Source: Planctomycetota bacterium (GTDB lineage Bacteria; Planctomycetota; UBA1135; UBA2386). Taken from it: 12,897 nt of DNA. The position numbers were made by a program, and so were the translations under genes. The stretch spans positions 1 to 12,897 of the forward strand of contig JAGQRA010000035.1 of NCBI GenBank assembly GCA_020425885.1. Direction: 5' to 3'. Below, one piece after another: positions 6,490-12,897 of this stretch. Under the pieces are notes generated by a model. That model searched no databases, was not told the origin of the DNA, and saw only the letters and a list, made by a program, of their open reading frames with translations. Positions within the stretch are counted from its first letter, which is position 1; each line of letters starts with the position of its first letter.

Positions 6490-8589
6490 CTACTTCAGGT
6501 ACTCGTAGACCCAGACCCGGGCCACGTTGACCGGATCGCTGCCCACACGCGGTCGCAATTCCACCATGAACGAGGACTTGCCCTTCGTCAGCTCGAACGG
6601 CAGGTTGACCTCGCACTCGCCGCCTTCCTTCCAGGGGAAGACCTCGTTGTGGGTGAACACGTGCAGCAGGCCGGCCGGCTGGCCATCGACGAAGACATCC
6701 GCCTGACAGAGCCCGAGACCCGCCCCGCCGAGGCGGTCGAGACGGAAACCGACCGCGCACGGATCCTGCAGGTCGGCATCGTCGCGGCGCTGCACCCGGA
6801 AGGTCAGGTAGTCGCGGATCTGGCGCACGTGCTCGGTCACCGCCGGCGTGCCGTAGAACTGATCGCGCAGGAAGTTGCCGGACCGGACGTAGCTGCCCCA
6901 CTCCGTGTACCGCACCCGGTTCAGCGGTTCGCCACGCGGATCGTTCGGGCTCGTGTTGCCGATGTCGATCTCGGCGATCGCGCGCCGCGCCGCGCCCGGC
7001 TGGACGTAGAGGAAGGCCGACAACGAGTAGTCCGCGTTCGACGTGTTCTGGACGCCGTGCTCGAGGACGATGTCGATGCCGTCGACGAAGTGCACGGGAT
7101 CGAACAGGTACGTCGACCCCATGATCCGTCGCCCCTCGGTGGCGCGATTGGGCAGGACCCGCGCCATCAGCGATGACTGGAACGAGGTGTCGGAGACGAA
7201 GGGGCGATCGGCCGGCGTGATGTACCAGCCCCAACGCCCGATACCGGTCTCGGAGGCGGCGAAGGTGTGTTCGTCGCCGCGGTCACCGTTGGTGCGGATG
7301 CACAGATCGCCTTCGAGATGCGTCATATGCATGTCGGGGATGCGACCGCTGTTGTCGGCGAAGTCCTCGAGGATCAGACAGCGCAGCATGCCGTGGCAGT
7401 CGGTCAGCCGGGGCCCCTGGAAGGGCTCGCCGGTGCCGGTGATCTCGCGCCGGAACATCGCCGTGAAGTAACCCCAGCCGGCCTCGGGCTCGCCGTCGAC
7501 CGAGCAGTGCGTGACCCGCACCGAGATCGGTTGCGCGCCGCGATTCTCGATCTCGACGTTCGCGATCTCGGCGAACGGCATCGGGAACCAGCAAGTGATC
7601 CGATTGCTGCCGTCGTTGTCGAGCAGCAGGCTGTGAACCGGGAACGACGCCGGCGGCTCGGGCATGCCGCCGAGATGGCGCAGCGGCACCTCGACCTGCG
7701 GACGCGCGGCGTTGTCCCACGTGAACCGGGCCCACAGGTCGACCCAGTCCGACGGATGCCGCACCTCGAACGTCAGTTCGAGCACGGTCGATGGCCCGTG
7801 CAGGATGACGCCGTCGCGACCGTTGTTGGCGCCGACGTTCAAAGTCGTGATCACCGGCACCCGCGGCAGCCGATGCGGCCACGCGCCAGGGTGGTTCGCG
7901 ATCCTCTCCCACTCCGCCTTGTCGGGCAGCGGCAGCTCACCCTCGGGTGAGGCCAGCGTCGCGGCGACACGATGGAAGCGGGCCGAGTTGGTGTAGGCGT
8001 CGTCGTCGAGCGCCAGCTTGAAGCTGTCCTGCCAACGGATCTGGGCGTGCGTCAGGTGGCCACCGGAGCGGCTGCGCGTGAACGGGCCATCGAACGGCGG
8101 CACCTGCCGGATGCGCGCGCCGGGGTTGCGGAAGTAGTCCTCCAGCGGCATGTCGTGGGCCACGGCGCCGTCGACCCACATGCGCGTGCGGTTGTTCTCG
8201 CCCGGCAGATAGGCGAGGCCGTAGCAATCGCGCCAGAAGTTGCGGAAGAACAGACCGAGCACTCCCTGCTGACCCTCGAAATGCGCCAGCACGCTGACCG
8301 GCGTGCCGTTCTCCGAATAGGAATAGGCCTCGGAGTGGTTGATGCCGCTGAAGCCGTCGTCATTGCCCTGATTCGCGGCGGTCTCGCGATCATCGGGGTC
8401 GTAGCTCGCCTTCACCAGGGTGCGGACGCGGCTCGGGAAGACCTTGTAGAACCGGGCGCTGTCCTGTGCCGCCACCGTGCCGACGACGGAGAGGGCACCG
8501 AAGAGCAGCGCCAGCGAGGTCAGCGCCTTCGCGGTCAGAGGCCCTTTCAGGGCAGACGGGAACTTGAGCAGGAGCCGGTACTCCATCAT
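6490..8589 (-). CDS. Exported DUF2961 (GH172-like) protein
   Basis: This 699-residue protein starts at ATG 8589; a second ATG follows directly, and no clear ribosome binding site is visible. Residues 1-41 form a long signal peptide, with a basic start, a hydrophobic stretch LTSLALLFGALSVVGTVA, and likely cleavage near VAA-Q. The DUF2961 domain spans roughly 85-535. It includes RMWVDGAVAHDMPLEDYF (136-153), a WFPMPF strand, LEGDLCI (425-431), an ETG turn (447-449), and the late motif IDIVLEHGVQN. DUF2961 is the core of glycoside hydrolase family 172, whose studied members act on fructose- or arabinofuranose-containing glycans. Glu426 and Glu447 are 21 residues apart, matching the spacing I recall for the two catalytic Glu of that family. 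A C-terminal beta domain (about 570-699), perhaps for substrate binding, completes it. The substrate is unknown. It appears to be a single-gene unit, upstream of but separate from the gntR operon. Confidence 0.78.
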   Translation of the reverse strand: MMEYRLLLKFPSALKGPLTAKALTSLALLFGALSVVGTVAAQDSARFYKVFPSRVRTLVKASYDPDDRETAANQGNDDGFSGINHSEAYSYSENGTPVSVLAHFEGQQGVLGLFFRNFWRDCYGLAYLPGENNRTRMWVDGAVAHDMPLEDYFRNPGARIRQVPPFDGPFTRSRSGGHLTHAQIRWQDSFKLALDDDAYTNSARFHRVAATLASPEGELPLPDKAEWERIANHPGAWPHRLPRVPVITTLNVGANNGRDGVILHGPSTVLELTFEVRHPSDWVDLWARFTWDNAARPQVEVPLRHLGGMPEPPASFPVHSLLLDNDGSNRITCWFPMPFAEIANVEIENRGAQPISVRVTHCSVDGEPEAGWGYFTAMFRREITGTGEPFQGPRLTDCHGMLRCLILEDFADNSGRIPDMHMTHLEGDLCIRTNGDRGDEHTFAASETGIGRWGWYITPADRPFVSDTSFQSSLMARVLPNRATEGRRIMGSTYLFDPVHFVDGIDIVLEHGVQNTSNADYSLSAFLYVQPGAARRAIAEIDIGNTSPNDPRGEPLNRVRYTEWGSYVRSGNFLRDQFYGTPAVTEHVRQIRDYLTFRVQRRDDADLQDPCAVGFRLDRLGGAGLGLCQADVFVDGQPAGLLHVFTHNEVFPWKEGGECEVNLPFELTKGKSSFMVELRPRVGSDPVNVARVWVYEYLK

Positions 8590-8743
8590 GGATGTCGAGT
8601 CTGGAGCTGCGTGTCAGCGGAGAGAGGTGCCGCCGAAGTCTATCGCACTACGCACACTGGCATAGACCCGGCCGAGGTAGAAAACCGACAGGCCGGAGGG
8701 CCCGGACGCCGAAGAAGGTTGCGCTGCCCGGATCGCCGCGCCC
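8590..8743. other. Divergent intergenic gap, 154 bp
   Basis: This gap lies between the DUF2961 gene start (minus) and the start of the 8744 gene (plus). It should hold promoters for both. I find no convincing -35/-10 pair, operator-like repeat, or ribosome binding site on either strand. Open frames crossing it on the minus strand are Arg-rich and look non-coding. Confidence 0.5.
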
Positions 8744-9730
8744 ATGGCCTCGACCACACCGCCTATGCTGCTCGCAATCGTCCATGGCGTCGGGCCGTGC
8801 ACGATTGCGGCCCTGCGTGTAGCAGCGGGCCTTCCCGAGGCTGCGGCCGCGATCCCCATGCCCGCCGGCGACACCGACTGGCAGCACTTCTTCGGTGACG
8901 ATGGCGATGCAACGCCGTGGCTGCGAGACGTCGGGGTGGCGGTCGACCGCAGCAACCTCGTGCTCCGCCCTGCGCACTGGTCCGATGCCGACGCCATCGC
9001 CGGCATCGATCGGCGTCCGACCGGGCCGGCCCAGGTCACCATCCTCGAGCTCCGGGCCGTGCTCGAGTCGTGCCGGAGGTCCGGCCCCGCGGCGCTGCCC
9101 GCTGCGATCGGGCACGCCGCCGATCGGCTGCGCCACATCGCTGACCGATTGCGCGCCGGCGACCCCTGCGAGATCTGGCTGCTCGGCCTCGGCGAACTCG
9201 AACCCGTCTCGCGTAGCTTCGACTTCGACCGCGAATGGAGACGAGGTCTGCCACCGCCTCTCGGCGACGAACTGTCGACCATCATCGCTCCCGCCGTGGT
9301 GACGATCGGCACGACGAGCCTCGAGGCCACCGAACGGGCTCGCGCCACCCTGGCGTCGCCCCCGTTCCGAGGCAAGGGAACGGGCGTGGTCATGAATCCG
9401 TTCCGGCTCGAGTTCCGCGCAAGCCACGGCCTCGCCTTCGGCGCGCGCCGCCAACCCATGCGCGCGGCGCACCGCGAAGAAGCGACCACGGTCGCAGTGC
9501 TGCCACGACCGACACGCGAACCGGCACTGCCGCTGGACCTGCGCGGGTTCGTGGCTCGGTTCTGGCTGCGGGCGTCGGGCCACGGCCTCGACCTCGATGT
9601 GCCGCGCGGCGCGCCGACCACGGCGACCAGCACGGACCTCGAGTCGGTACCGAGCCTCGTCGAGCATGCCGTCGACGACGCCATCGCGGTCCCGGGCGAA
9701 CCCGGCCCGAGGTTACCGGGTGCGCGCTGA
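8744..9730 (+). CDS. Unrecognised protein, possibly a degenerate alkaline-phosphatase/phosphodiesterase superfamily member
   Basis: This 328-residue protein starts at ATG 8744; ATG 8765 (MLLAIVHGVG) is an equally possible start, and neither has a clear ribosome binding site. Codon third positions are strongly G/C and the composition is balanced, whereas the long antisense frames are Arg-rich, so the plus frame is the coding one. I do not recognise it with certainty. Several stretches fall in the order seen in type I phosphodiesterase/alkaline phosphatase relatives: LLAIVHGVGP (family: a hydrophobic strand ending in DG), GIDRRPTGP (family: GID..GH..GP), EIWLLGLGELEPVSRSFD (family: ..WLVSDHGM.PV...D), and GFVARFWLRA (family: STMARFWF). 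In each, the metal-binding residues are changed or missing, so if related it would be inactive. There is no signal peptide or membrane segment, so it is probably cytoplasmic. It overlaps the end of the convergent protease gene by 18 bp. Confidence 0.55.
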   Translation: MASTTPPMLLAIVHGVGPCTIAALRVAAGLPEAAAAIPMPAGDTDWQHFFGDDGDATPWLRDVGVAVDRSNLVLRPAHWSDADAIAGIDRRPTGPAQVTILELRAVLESCRRSGPAALPAAIGHAADRLRHIADRLRAGDPCEIWLLGLGELEPVSRSFDFDREWRRGLPPPLGDELSTIIAPAVVTIGTTSLEATERARATLASPPFRGKGTGVVMNPFRLEFRASHGLAFGARRQPMRAAHREEATTVAVLPRPTREPALPLDLRGFVARFWLRASGHGLDLDVPRGAPTTATSTDLESVPSLVEHAVDDAIAVPGEPGPRLPGAR

Positions 9731-11155
9731 CGGGCGCCGCTTCGTCCGGCTTCGCGCCGCCCTCGCCGGTGGCCGCGGCAGGTCCGGAGAGCGATCGCCG
9801 GGCAGCCGATAGCGCTCGAGGATCCGCGCGTGCGCGGCGCGGGCGCCATCCGCCGGCAACAGCACCGAAGCGCCGCTGGACAGCTTGAGCACGAGCCGGT
9901 CGGGGCAGCGGTCCACCAGTCCGACGAACTCGGCCATGTCCGCCGGCCGCACGCCGTTGCACTCGACGACGACATCGTTGACGAACGGCTCGTAGCCGAC
10001 GTTGACGGCGTCGGCCAGCACCTGCGCCAGCACGATGATCTCCTGTCGATCGGGGCGCCGCTCGCCTGAGTAGTAGAGGTTGAGCAGCTCCTTCGGGGCC
10101 TTGTCCCACCAGTTGTCGCCCCAGATACGCAGCAGCTCGGCGGTGAGGCGTTGGAAGACGAGACCGCCGAACACGAACCAGGTCGGCATCCTCTCGAACT
10201 CGATGCGCGGCACCAACCAGCACATCGGCGCCATCGTCAGGACGAGGTCGAGTCGCCGGCCCTTGCGCAGGACCCTGGCCTTGACGCGATCGCCGACATG
10301 GTGGTCGCCGGTGACGACATCGAACTGACAGCGGAACCTGCCTCGGTACTGGACGGTGCCGTTGTTCGCGATCCGCATGCCATCGAGCGACATCAGGACG
10401 TCGCCGGGTTCGATCTCGTTCCAGGCGCTCGAACCGTACTGCACCGCCGTGATCAACACGCCCGAGTCGCGCCCCTTCATGCCGAGCCATTCGCGCAACG
10501 CCGGATTCTCGAGCGGCTGCGTCGTGATGCCGAGGCCGGGCACGTGGGGCTCGGCCTCACCGCTGCGGGCCACGTCGAGGAACCGGCGGATGATCGGTGC
10601 CGGGACCATCTCGCCGATGTTCTCGGCGTCGGGAATGGCCTGGATGGCGATGCCGACGACCTTGTTGCGCGCGAACACCGGTCCGCCGCTGTTGCCGGAG
10701 TTGATGGCCGCGTCGACGGTGACCGCCAGCAGGTGTCGCTGGCTGTGCTCGTAGCGTTGCACCTCGATGCGCGACACGACGCCTTCGGTGATCGAGACCT
10801 CCTCGCCACCGATCGGATAGCCGATGACCTGCACCGCGTCGCGCAGGTGAGGCAGCTCGCCGATCCTGGCAGCGGTGATGCCCCGCGTGAACCCCGGCTC
10901 CTCGACCCGTAGCAGCGCCAGGTCGGCGTCGTGACAAACTGAGACGACCGCGGCGGTGACCTTGCCCGGATCGCTGGGCTTCTGCACCTGCACGAAGGTG
11001 GCGTTGGCGACGACGTGGGCGCCGGTCAGGATCTCGCGCGGCCCGACCACCACGCCCGAGCCGGTGCTGCCGCGCGGGGCCAGGCTCTGCCACGGGCACT
11101 CGTGATCCTGGTCCTGGTAGGTGCTGTAGACGCGAACGACTTGCGAATGGGCCAT
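9713..11155 (-). CDS. HtrA/Deg-type serine protease, Deg9-like, with PDZ domains
   Basis: This 480-residue protein starts at ATG 11155. The trypsin-like protease domain (about 5-195) holds the full triad: His47 in LTGAHVV, Asp78 in DADLALL, and Ser156 in NSGNSGGPVF. A PDZ domain follows (about 205-308, with VLITAVQYGS and EIEPGDVLMSLDG). After a linker bearing WFVFGGLVFQRLT comes a second PDZ-like region (about 365-450, with VVVECNGVRPADMAEF). The N-terminal PWQ...GSGVV start and the FGGLVF linker resemble plant Deg9/Deg7 and their bacterial relatives more than periplasmic DegP. No signal peptide is present from this ATG. The open frame continues upstream to 11287, but those residues (Arg/Pro-rich) add none either, so the protein may be cytoplasmic. 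It probably degrades misfolded or specific substrate proteins. The C-terminal tail is Arg-rich. It is divergent from the Rpn gene. Confidence 0.88.
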   Translation of the reverse strand: MAHSQVVRVYSTYQDQDHECPWQSLAPRGSTGSGVVVGPREILTGAHVVANATFVQVQKPSDPGKVTAAVVSVCHDADLALLRVEEPGFTRGITAARIGELPHLRDAVQVIGYPIGGEEVSITEGVVSRIEVQRYEHSQRHLLAVTVDAAINSGNSGGPVFARNKVVGIAIQAIPDAENIGEMVPAPIIRRFLDVARSGEAEPHVPGLGITTQPLENPALREWLGMKGRDSGVLITAVQYGSSAWNEIEPGDVLMSLDGMRIANNGTVQYRGRFRCQFDVVTGDHHVGDRVKARVLRKGRRLDLVLTMAPMCWLVPRIEFERMPTWFVFGGLVFQRLTAELLRIWGDNWWDKAPKELLNLYYSGERRPDRQEIIVLAQVLADAVNVGYEPFVNDVVVECNGVRPADMAEFVGLVDRCPDRLVLKLSSGASVLLPADGARAAHARILERYRLPGDRSPDLPRPPARAARSRTKRRPSARTR

Positions 11156-11277
11156 CGGGGGCGGCCATGGAACCGGCGCGGACCGCGGCTGGCCAGCGCG
11201 AACCGGCCGCGACCGGCTCTTTCTCGCGGTGCGGGGGGTTTTCTGCCCCGAACGATCGGCCTCGATCCACCTGCGAT

Positions 11278-12303
11278 GTGGGCACACCGCACGACGACTA
11301 CTTCCATTTCACGATGCAGGATCCGCGCCTGGCGGCGGCGTGGCTGCGATCCGCACTGCCGCGACGACTGCTCCGCGCCATCGACTGGTCGAGCCTGACG
11401 CGCGCGCCGGAGAAGCTGCGCGGCGACTCACTTCGCCATCGCATCACCGACCTGCTGTTCACCGCCAGGCTCCGCGACGGCAGCGGCACGGTATGGATCG
11501 TGATCGAGCACAAGAGCGGCGACGACAATGTCGAGGCCCAGATCGGTTGCTACGTGGCATACCTGATCAACCTCCCACCCGACGCCGACTGCATTCCACC
11601 GATTCCCGTCGTGGCGGTTCTGTTCCACCATGGCAGGAGCCCCTCGCCCCGACACCGCACCAAGACCGGCGCCTCCCTCTTCTACCGGTTCCGCGCCCGG
11701 ATGCTGCGCCGGCTGGTCCTTCACCGCGACGACGTCAGCCGCAGTCCGGAGGCCGAGCTGCGCGACGTGAACCTGCCGGCGCAGGTTCAGCTGTTGCGCC
11801 TCGGCCTGCGCTTCCTGCGCGACTTCGCGGTCGATCAGGTGCTCTTGGCACTCGACCGCTGGGCCGACCTGCTGCGCGCGGTCGATCGGGAACCGAAGCG
11901 ACCGGGGCGCGACCCCATGGCCGCCTTCTGGGTGTATTGTCTCGAGGTCACCGACGTCGCGGCCGAACACCTACAGGGCGCCCTCGAACGCATTCTCGAA
12001 CGACCGGAAACTGACATCATGGGAACACTGCAGAAGACGGAGCAGCGCGGCTTCGAACGCGGCCTGGCCGAAGGCAAGCTCGAGGGACTGGCCGAAGGCA
12101 AGCTCGAGGGCAAGGCCGAAGGCAAGCTCGAGGGCGAGACCCGAGGCCGGGTCGCGACCCTGATCCGCCTGCTCGAGCGCCGGTTCGGCAGCCTCCCGGA
12201 CCATGTCTCGGCGCGGCTCGCCGCGGGCTCGATCGCCGATCTGGACCGATGGGCAGACCGGGTCCTCGATGTGCCTCGGCTCGATCTGCTGTTCGCCGAC
12301 TGA
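11278..12303 (+). CDS. Rpn-family PD-(D/E)XK nuclease with DUF4351 C-terminus
   Basis: From GTG 11278 this gives 341 residues. Rpn proteins typically open with a TPHD-type motif, and here VGTPHDDYFHFTMQDP sits right at this start. An in-frame ATG at 11167 would add 37 unremarkable residues, and ATG 11314 would cut into the domain. The putative-transposase/Rpn nuclease domain covers about 1-235, with candidate active-site residues Asp58 (RITDLLF) and Glu77-His-Lys79 (VIEHKS), the PD-(D/E)XK signature. A GKLEG-type repeat linker (about 260-290) joins it to a DUF4351 tail (about 288-341: RVATLIRLLERRFGSLP ... LDLLFAD). Rpn proteins of E. coli are DNA endonucleases that promote RecA-independent recombination and can act in phage defence. 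Such genes are often mobile and present in many copies. Here it stands alone, with no toxin, transposase or antitoxin partner visible. Confidence 0.85.
   Translation: MGTPHDDYFHFTMQDPRLAAAWLRSALPRRLLRAIDWSSLTRAPEKLRGDSLRHRITDLLFTARLRDGSGTVWIVIEHKSGDDNVEAQIGCYVAYLINLPPDADCIPPIPVVAVLFHHGRSPSPRHRTKTGASLFYRFRARMLRRLVLHRDDVSRSPEAELRDVNLPAQVQLLRLGLRFLRDFAVDQVLLALDRWADLLRAVDREPKRPGRDPMAAFWVYCLEVTDVAAEHLQGALERILERPETDIMGTLQKTEQRGFERGLAEGKLEGLAEGKLEGKAEGKLEGETRGRVATLIRLLERRFGSLPDHVSARLAAGSIADLDRWADRVLDVPRLDLLFAD
12064..12135 (+). repeat. Three 24-bp in-frame tandem repeats in the Rpn gene
   Basis: Three copies of a 24-base unit encode LAEGKLEG, LAEGKLEG and KAEGKLEG. The first two differ only at their last base, the third at its first two. 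The unit length is a multiple of three, so copy-number change would alter linker length without breaking the frame. Charged EGK-type repeats are common between the nuclease and tail domains of Rpn proteins. Confidence 0.85.
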
Positions 12304-12329
12304 TCCGTTCTGAGCCCCCGGACACCGCA

Positions 12330-12378
12330 ACGCGGCACCGCGTCGACGAAGAAGCGCAGGCATCGGGCGACTGCCCGA
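12330..12378. terminator. Two small hairpins between convergent genes
   Basis: In the gap between the Rpn gene end (12303) and the radical SAM gene end (12379), ACGCGG/CCGCGT (12330-12343) and TCGGGC/GCCCGA (12363-12368 and 12373-12378, 4-base loop) can each form a perfect 6-bp stem. The second abuts the minus-strand stop codon. Neither has a T-run, so a terminator role is only suggested by position; such short GC palindromes arise easily in this DNA. Confidence 0.3.
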
Positions 12379-12897
12379 CTACAGGAACCAGTCGCCGGCC
12401 TCGTCGGCCGGGGCTTCCTCGGGCAACTCCACCGTCGATTCGACCAGCGCTTCGAGCCACCGGTTGGTGCCGTTGTACAGGCAGGTCACCTCGCGACACT
12501 CACGACTCGAATCGAACGACCCGAGGATCCTCGCGGTCGCCTTCTGCGCCTGATCCGGTGTGCGCCACAGATCCTTGTCGCCGAGCCGCGCCTTGTCGAC
12601 GCCGCGGTGCGCCGGACAGTTGTAGGTGCCTAGCGGCGTGACGACCTGCCGCAGCATCTGCATGTGACAGACGCGCGGTTGGCTGGTGTAGTCGTGCCAG
12701 TTGCCCGCCATCAGCACCCGCAGATTGGTGCTGGCGAGCACGCGGAATCGCGGTGAGGCTGCGGCGCGCGCGGCCTCGAGACCGGCGGCGATCCGCGCCA
12801 CCACGGCCTGCAGCTCGGCCTCGCTCTTCGCCGGATCCATCACCTCGGCGCCGTCGTCTTGACGTTCGAGGAACGGCTTGAACGAGATGTAGTCGAA
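12379..12897 (-). CDS. C-terminal part of a probable radical SAM (SPASM-type) protein (5' end outside window)
   Basis: The frame is open from the right edge and ends at TAG 12379, giving 172 residues. GTG 12843 could be a start, but the upstream in-frame residues (DYISFKPFLERQDDGAE) look coding, so the gene continues off the window. DYISFKPF resembles the strand late in radical SAM barrels. A helix rich in Ala/Glu follows, then CHMQMLRQVVTPLGTYNC (Cys77 to Cys94), close to the C-x(9-15)-G-x4-C pattern of SPASM/twitch auxiliary iron-sulfur domains, and then CREVTC (Cys134, Cys139). The CX3CX2C motif that would prove a radical SAM enzyme lies outside the window. The tail is acidic. It is convergent with the Rpn gene, 75 bp away. 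The substrate is unknown. Confidence 0.6.
   Translation of the reverse strand, partial: FDYISFKPFLERQDDGAEVMDPAKSEAELQAVVARIAAGLEAARAAASPRFRVLASTNLRVLMAGNWHDYTSQPRVCHMQMLRQVVTPLGTYNCPAHRGVDKARLGDKDLWRTPDQAQKATARILGSFDSSRECREVTCLYNGTNRWLEALVESTVELPEEAPADEAGDWFL

Noticed and set aside
8614..9975. Minus-strand open frame of about 450 codons opposite the 8744 gene
   Set aside because: It is Ser/Arg/Ala-rich with a low-complexity composition and runs into the protease gene in another frame; the plus strand has better coding character.
11220..11270. G/C-rich inverted segment upstream of the Rpn gene as a regulatory hairpin
   Set aside because: The CGGGG/CCCCG arms are short with a 9-base loop, no better than chance in this composition.
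12064..12135. Short direct repeats as a possible CRISPR-like array
   Set aside because: The units are contiguous, in frame, without spacers, and lie inside the Rpn coding sequence.

Overview
The window is high-GC bacterial DNA, densely coded on both strands with short gaps. I see no RNA genes, CRISPR arrays, insertion sequences or phage genes. Secreted proteins with signal peptides followed by Q/P-rich starts, a DUF2961 (GH172-like) protein, an S41-peptidase-like relic, a YtrA-type ABC operon, and an Rpn nuclease with DUF4351 suggest Planctomycetota or a similar large-genome environmental phylum. This is an inference; there is no marker gene to fix it.

Layout. 1-383 (+) is the 3' end of an unrecognised gene, convergent with a secreted alpha/beta-hydrolase (395-1684, -). 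Directly upstream of that hydrolase, on the same strand, lies the wreck of an S41-like peptidase (about 1690-2272). Then comes the best-defined unit: a minus-strand operon running 6392 to 2352. It encodes a YtrA-type GntR repressor, an ABC ATPase, a membrane permease with a large extracytoplasmic insert, and a secretin-domain-like lipoprotein. Every junction is a 4-base stop/start overlap. The promoter has a perfect TTGACA -35, carries a perfect 9-7-9 inverted repeat, and leaves almost no 5' leader.

Upstream of this unit is a separately transcribed, exported 699-residue DUF2961/GH172-like protein (6490-8589, -). A short divergent gap separates it from a plus-strand protein (8744-9730) that may be a catalytically degenerate relative of the alkaline phosphatase/phosphodiesterase superfamily. 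That gene overlaps tail-to-tail with a Deg9-like HtrA serine protease (9713-11155, -). The protease is divergent from an Rpn/PD-(D/E)XK nuclease with a 24-bp in-frame repeat and a DUF4351 tail (11278-12303, +). The window ends in the C-terminal part of a probable radical SAM/SPASM-type protein (12379-12897, -).

How they work together. Only the four-gene ABC operon is clearly one functional module: a small-molecule-responsive or stress-responsive ABC system under its own repressor, with an outer-envelope lipoprotein as a coupled fourth member. The remaining genes look like independent housekeeping or accessory units. The most unusual items are the ABC-lipoprotein coupling, the ATPase with Asp at the catalytic Glu position, the S41 relic, and the apparent pseudoenzyme at 8744-9730.
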